Part shown: positions 57,786-64,000 of the stretch, one piece after another
Layout of the letters: the number at the start of each line of letters is the position of its first letter
Position numbering within the stretch: the first letter of the stretch is position 1
Source of the DNA: Leptodactylus fallax
Taxonomy: Eukaryota; Chordata; Amphibia; Anura; Leptodactylidae
Assembly (NCBI GenBank): GCA_947044405.1
Contig: CAMRHE010000133.1
Span: forward strand, 930,001 to 994,000
Direction of reading: 5' to 3'
DNA: 64,000 nt
Position numbers and translations under genes: made by a program
The notes under the pieces: generated by a model
Database searches by the model: none
Told to the model about the DNA's origin: nothing
What the model saw: the letters and a program-made list of their open reading frames with translations, nothing else

Positions 57786-59400
57786 TCCTTGAGTGGCCGG
57801 TTCCTGATGTCTCTCCTGGTTCAGAGATGGATCTCTTTATGCTTTTTTTACTGCCATAGCGCCATCCTGGAGGAATCCATAGGTCAGTACCAACCTTGTT
57901 AAGATCAAATTGTCCTGAATTATGGTTGATGAGAAATTAGAGTCCATTCTTTTAGACTGGGAGATGTAGTTTAACAACAACTCCAACTCTATACACTGAC
58001 TCCAGCCCAATTGGAATTTTTTTTCTCTAGCCCCCACCATACCTGAGCAATTGGTGCTGTTAGTTTCGGTACCCAATATGCTAATTAGTATTTCTACTTT
58101 CAGGTGTGAGGACTCTGGACAAGAATTTTCCTTCATTTTAGTTAATTTTATATCTTTATTGATTTTTATAGAAATAATTAAAAATCCTACATGGACATTT
58201 TTTGCGTATTGCTGATCAGTATTTGTGGACAGTAAAAACCACTACGGTGGTGTGCAGGAGGCCTTAGGTGTCTCCCACCATTCATATTCACTCTACCACT
58301 CTCCTGCCCCTTAAAAGTGGGCGACCATTACTATATAGGGACCTAAGCAGGAAAGATCAGGTTTGTACATAACTACACAACTACCCTATTAATACCTAAA
58401 GTCATGTTAGACTCACGAGAGAACCACCTGTTATATAAAATATAGGAAACATCATTTCATTTTTGGTTTCCAGATTTAATGCTAGGCTTTTGTCCACTCA
58501 TAAAAATAAATTTTTCAGTTTTCCCTTTTCATTTCGGCCATAGATTTTGTTTCCCTCTCTCTATACCCCAGTCATCATACATGATATATCTGTATTGTAT
58601 AGTGCATTATTACAGTTATGGGGATACCATATGTCTATATTATTTATATTTCAGCTTTTTAACTTAGATTTTATTATTAATTTACATTTTTACTGTGATT
58701 TTTACAATTTTACCAATACTTTTGAATAGGATTTGTATTCCTGCACATGCCAGTGCATTAGCCTGTTGTATACTACTAGTACACAGCCACTTAGGACATA
58801 TCTAAGTATGGACAGTGGACTATCTGCTCCCTCTCAGTGTTGGACTGGCCCACCAAAGTACCAGAAGACCCTCCAGCGGGCCCAGGCTCTAACACAATAA
58901 TGGTCGAGCACACCTAAATTTGAAGGGTACTATGGTCTACTTCCTATGGGATGTTGGAGGGACTCTAATGCCTGTTCAGTAGTTATGTCATCATACTGGA
59001 ATCTCCAGTTCCTGTATTTTTAGGCCCGCAGTATGCTTTAACCTGCTACCAGCCACAGTAGTCTTAGTCAATGCGACACGGGTCGCGCATGCTCCCTCCC
59101 ACTCCAATCATTCTCTATGATAACCCTAGAAATAGCTGAGCCCTGTAATCCCATAGAGAATGAATGGAGCAGAAACGTGCATGCTTGGCTTGTCGCTCCA
59201 TCAGGATGGGGGAATCGGAACACAGCAGTCAGACCCCACCAATCATGAAGTTATCATCTATCCTATCGATAGGGGATAACTTCTTAACTTAGTAAACCCC
59301 TTTAAAGGTAGAGTGGTTGTACATCACAGTACATGTACTTATGGTGTCACACAACTCAATGGAGCTGTCTGACCCTCAGGCTACCTGCAAGGGACATAAA
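57786..59400. other. Intergenic with dispersed repeat pieces
   Basis: 58840-58960 (GTTGGACTGGCCCACC, GGGTACTATGGTCTAC) matches pieces at 38600 and 39650. 59190-59300 has a GATAACTTC/ATAGGGGATAAC palindrome. The 58400-58740 AT-rich stretch has no feature. Confidence 0.35.
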
Positions 59401-59406
59401 CACATA

Positions 59407-60926
<1,520 letters not shown>

Positions 60927-60959
60927 TATTCACATTGAGAGGTTTTTCTAAATAATAAA

Positions 60960-61620
60960 TATTACATATCACATATACTGTAGAAATATAACTATATAGG
61001 CCACCTGTCTAGTACAGCTTCTGGATTACATAGGATTCATCTCGCATGTCCTGTAGGGTGATTTCCGTCAATAGTACTCGTATCTCCATCTACATATTCA
61101 TCTTGTGACAACATTCTTCTGGAGATAATGCCTTCTTAATCTGATGGGATTTACACAATATCTCCAAACTAGCACAGCATTAAAAAGATTAATCCATTTT
61201 AGGAAGACAAGCGACTGCCACGGAAGCAGACACCATGACTGAGCCTGGTTTGCAGATACTGCATGATTGTTTGTGATGCCCCTAGACGGGTGTGGTGGAT
61301 AATCTGGGACAGGGGTTATAATCTGTCATCATACCTGATTCTGTTGTGTGACCATTACAGCCCACACTGGATTTTCTGGTTTACAGATACCCATAGCCTA
61401 TCCTTAGGGCTGTGTCCTGATGAGCTGCAATAACTCAGTATAGCCACTAGGCAGAGAATGGTGCTGTGCTTCCGCCTCCTTCCCTGTGTTAGTTCTGGGG
61501 CTGTTGGCTGCCAAAAACAGGAGAATGGTGGCGTCACCTGGGTGTCAATCCTCCACTGGTCTAATATTGATGACCTATCCTAAGGTTATCAACATTTATT
61601 ACCCTGAAAATCCCTTTAAC
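60960..61620. other. Low-copy-looking block, then repeat
   Basis: 61010-61250 contains TAATCTGATGGGATTTACAC and AAGATTAATCCATTTTAGG (OTX/paired-type cores) and no repeats, so it could be conserved non-coding DNA. 61545-61620 carries the TTGATGACCTATCC dispersed motif. Confidence 0.3.
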
Positions 61621-62739
61621 CGTTTGTTGACCACCTGACAACTTTAAATGTTAGGTGGGTTAGGTAGGTGGGGCAGATTTATGAAGAGTGGCAGTTTCAA
61701 GGTCAGTCTTCATGTCTCCTGCGTTGGCAGGGGATGCACCTCATTTAGGACAACCTGTGCTCTTGCACTTAAAGGGGTTGTGTCGTTATGCACCGAACAT
61801 ATCCCTAAAGCCTCCTTGTGAATGGTGCACCAGTATGCTTGTGGTGACCGGCACTCCATTCACTTCTAAAAATAAATAAAATAAAAATAAAATAAAAATC
61901 TTAAAAAATAGACAAAATAAAAATAAATAAAACTAAAAAAAAAAACACCCCTCGGAGCATCAGAATTCCCTTGGAAGAGCCTCGGGCTGCCCATTCCAGG
62001 ATACGAGAGTAAAATTATACAGCAGGCCGACGTGTACAATATGATTTTGTTCCCGTATCCTAGACTCGATGAGGTTTTTACGTATTATGATTCTTACCTT
62101 AATTTTTTTAAATTTTTTATATTTTAAATTAATATTAAGTAAACAAATTTGCCTATAGACCTGGAGAGCAAATAGTCCGTAGTCTCTTTCTCATTTTTTG
62201 GACCATTGTTTTGTTAGGGCCTGGGCCCACCGCAGGATCCTCTGGTACTCTGGTTGGCCTTGGTCCTAGAAATCAGACCCGAAGTGATCAGTTCTTATCC
62301 ACTATCCTGTAAATAGGGCATACGAGTCTATAGAAGGACAACCCCTTTAAGGGGTTAAAAAAAAAAAAATGACAATTTTGCTGTATATTATCCACTGCCA
62401 CCTATCTCTGATTGAGACATGACATTGCGTTGACCCTCTGTCCCCTTCCTCTATATACAGATGCTCTGTATATTTTGGATTCCTCTTATATAAAACCTGG
62501 CTAGTAAATTCTCGGTAAAATTATAATTGGAGATTTACCTGTAATATACTTGAATGTGATCCATTTTGTAGAGATCCTCGGGGAGCTGCTATTTCTGGCA
62601 GGGCCACTTAGACTGAGTTGGCCTTAATATACGTGGCATGACCGCCCGCTGTTTACCAGTCAGCATGTTACTGTCGACTCTGCCAAGAAAGCCATCCAGC
62701 TGCGATAGATAGTGAGATCACAATCCTCAACCTCCTCAC
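61621..62739. other. Intergenic or intronic, repeat fragments
   Basis: 61870-61950 is AAATA-rich. 62190-62290 carries GGGCCTGGGCCCACCGCAGG, a dispersed motif. No further exon is evident, but the sequence next to 62739 forms the donor side of the candidate exon. Confidence 0.35.
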
Positions 62740-62885
62740 CTTAGCTGACAGGTAACTCTCCAAGACGTCTTCCCCCAGCAGCGGCAAGAGGTAATGGTGG
62801 AAAAATCTGTATGTCTCATGTAAAGCGGTCGCCAGGAATAATTCAATTAAAACCACGGCTGTTTTGAATGTCTGAGCGCAATTCC
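62740..62885 (-). CDS. Candidate internal coding exon of an unrecognised gene
   Basis: On the minus strand the acceptor is CACTTTACCTTCAG and the donor GTGAGG, giving a 146-bp exon (2 + 48 x 3) that is open in one frame. It reads NCAQTFKTAVVLIELFLATA then LHETYRFFHHYLLPLLGED and VLESYLSAK. It enters in phase 1 and leaves in phase 0. The helical, leucine- and aromatic-rich composition looks like part of a folded helical domain. I do not recognise the protein. Its phase-0 exit does not directly join in frame with the candidate exon at 28783 (phase-1 entry), so it either belongs to another gene or has missing exons between. No neighbouring exon is visible in the window. Confidence 0.5.
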
Positions 62886-63240
62886 CTGAAGGTAAAGTGT
62901 TCTAAGAATATCGATTAAGCTGGAATGAAATGAGTGTATCAGACGCTGTATTACACGGGGAGAGTCATTATTCATGATTTATAGAGACAAACAAGGAGGC
63001 GAGAAGGGAAAATGTACAATGTCAAGACCGTGGAATTACCAGAGTATAACAAAGCACTTTATTATAGATTTATATAGCAAACACATATACCGCAGCGCTG
63101 TACCGAGATTGTCATTGCCCTATGTTCACATTGGGACCATCTAAATTTCAAACTAAACTGTCAGTATGTTTTCAGAATGTGGGAGGAAACCAAAGTACCC
63201 GGAGGAAACCCACATAACCAGAGAGAGAAACTACCCACAA
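62886..63240. other. Intron-like sequence
   Basis: Low-copy-looking sequence upstream of the candidate exon; 63110-63235 holds a degenerate repeat (GTGGGAGGAAACC, CCGGAGGAAACCC). No other exon is seen. Confidence 0.35.
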
Positions 63241-63245
63241 CTAAT

Positions 63246-63284
63246 AACTGATGACTATCTATCTATCTATCTATCTATCTACAG

Positions 63285-63317
<33 letters not shown>

Positions 63318-63355
63318 CATATCTATCTCCTATCTATCTATCTCATATCTATCTC

Positions 63356-63407
<52 letters not shown>

Positions 63408-63457
63408 GTATCTATCTCCATCTATGTATGTATCTATCTATCTATCTCCTATCTATG

Positions 63458-63502
<45 letters not shown>

Positions 63503-63591
63503 CATATCTATCTCATATCTATCTATCTATCTATCTCCATCTATGTATGTATGTATGTATCTATCTATCTATCTATCTCCTATCCTTCTAT

Positions 63592-63629
<38 letters not shown>

Positions 63630-63832
63630 CATATCTATCAATCAATCAGTCAATCTCATATCTATCTATGTATCTATCTATCTATCTCATATCTATCTAT
63701 CAATCAGTCAATCTCATATCTATCTATCTATCTATCTATCTATCTGTCTATCTATCACTTATCTATCTATCTACCTCCTATCTATCTATCTATCTATCTC
63801 CTATCTATCTATCTATCTATCTATCTATCTCA

Positions 63833-63868
<36 letters not shown>

Positions 63869-63889
63869 ACTTATCTATCTATCTACCTC

Positions 63890-63924
<35 letters not shown>

Positions 63925-64000
63925 CCTCCTATCTATCTATCTATCTATCTATCTATCTCCATCTATGTATGTATCTATCTATCTATCCTCTATCTATCTC
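63246..64000. repeat. TATC microsatellite extending past the window
   Basis: TATC units with CTCATATC, CTCCTATC, TATGTATG and CAATCAGTC variants continue to the last base. Confidence 0.95.

Overview
This is a vertebrate genomic window, most likely from a frog or toad with a large, repeat-rich genome. The evidence is four Tc1/mariner-type transposons, a Penelope-like retroelement fragment, many short palindromic (MITE-like) elements of the kind common in anurans, long GATA/TATC microsatellites, and no compact bacterial or viral gene layout. The species assignment is inference. Roughly a third of the window is tandem repeat, and much of the remainder is dispersed transposon-derived sequence.

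Layout. 1-8.1 kb: dispersed repeats, hairpins and a fold-back element. 8.1-9.8 kb: 63-bp minisatellite. 11.2-12.8 kb: a young Tc1-like element. 13.1-14.2 kb: low-copy-looking sequence. 14.2-15.9 kb: 43-bp minisatellite. 16.9-17.2 kb: 37-bp minisatellite. 17.2-21.2 kb: MITEs, a low-copy block and a TTAA-bounded element. 21.2-24.1 kb: 49-bp minisatellite with higher-order structure. 24.7-26.8 kb: a Tc1-like element nested in a MITE. 27-31 kb: palindromic repeats, two candidate coding exons and a Penelope-like fragment. 30.9-36.9 kb: bounded by a 251-bp inverted repeat about 99.6% identical. 34.2-37.8 kb: oppositely oriented TATC and GATA microsatellites. 40.9-53.7 kb: a very large minisatellite with units of about 30 and 37 bp, interrupted by a third Tc1-like element. 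54.5-57.8 kb: three small tandem arrays. 59.4-60.9 kb: a fourth, decayed Tc1-like element. 62.7-62.9 kb: a further candidate exon. 63.2-64 kb: TATC microsatellite running off the edge.

Host genes. Nearly every long open frame is an artefact of tandem repeats or a transposase remnant. The only host-coding candidates come from splice-site reading on the minus strand. Two phase-compatible exons (28783-28859 and 27673-27742) begin a protein MTGRPPKRKFSDAG..., which has a basic, AT-hook-like start. A CRE-containing, GC-rich segment near 36.55-36.64 kb could be their 5' exon or promoter. A separate 146-bp exon candidate lies at 62740-62885. I do not recognise the proteins. Several low-copy-looking blocks rich in homeodomain-type motifs could be conserved non-coding elements; this is conjecture from appearance only.

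The main structural story is tandem expansion seeded from dispersed repeats. At least two arrays (49-bp and the 11-kb array) appear to grow out of part of a dispersed element, and both show long-range duplication of multi-unit blocks.
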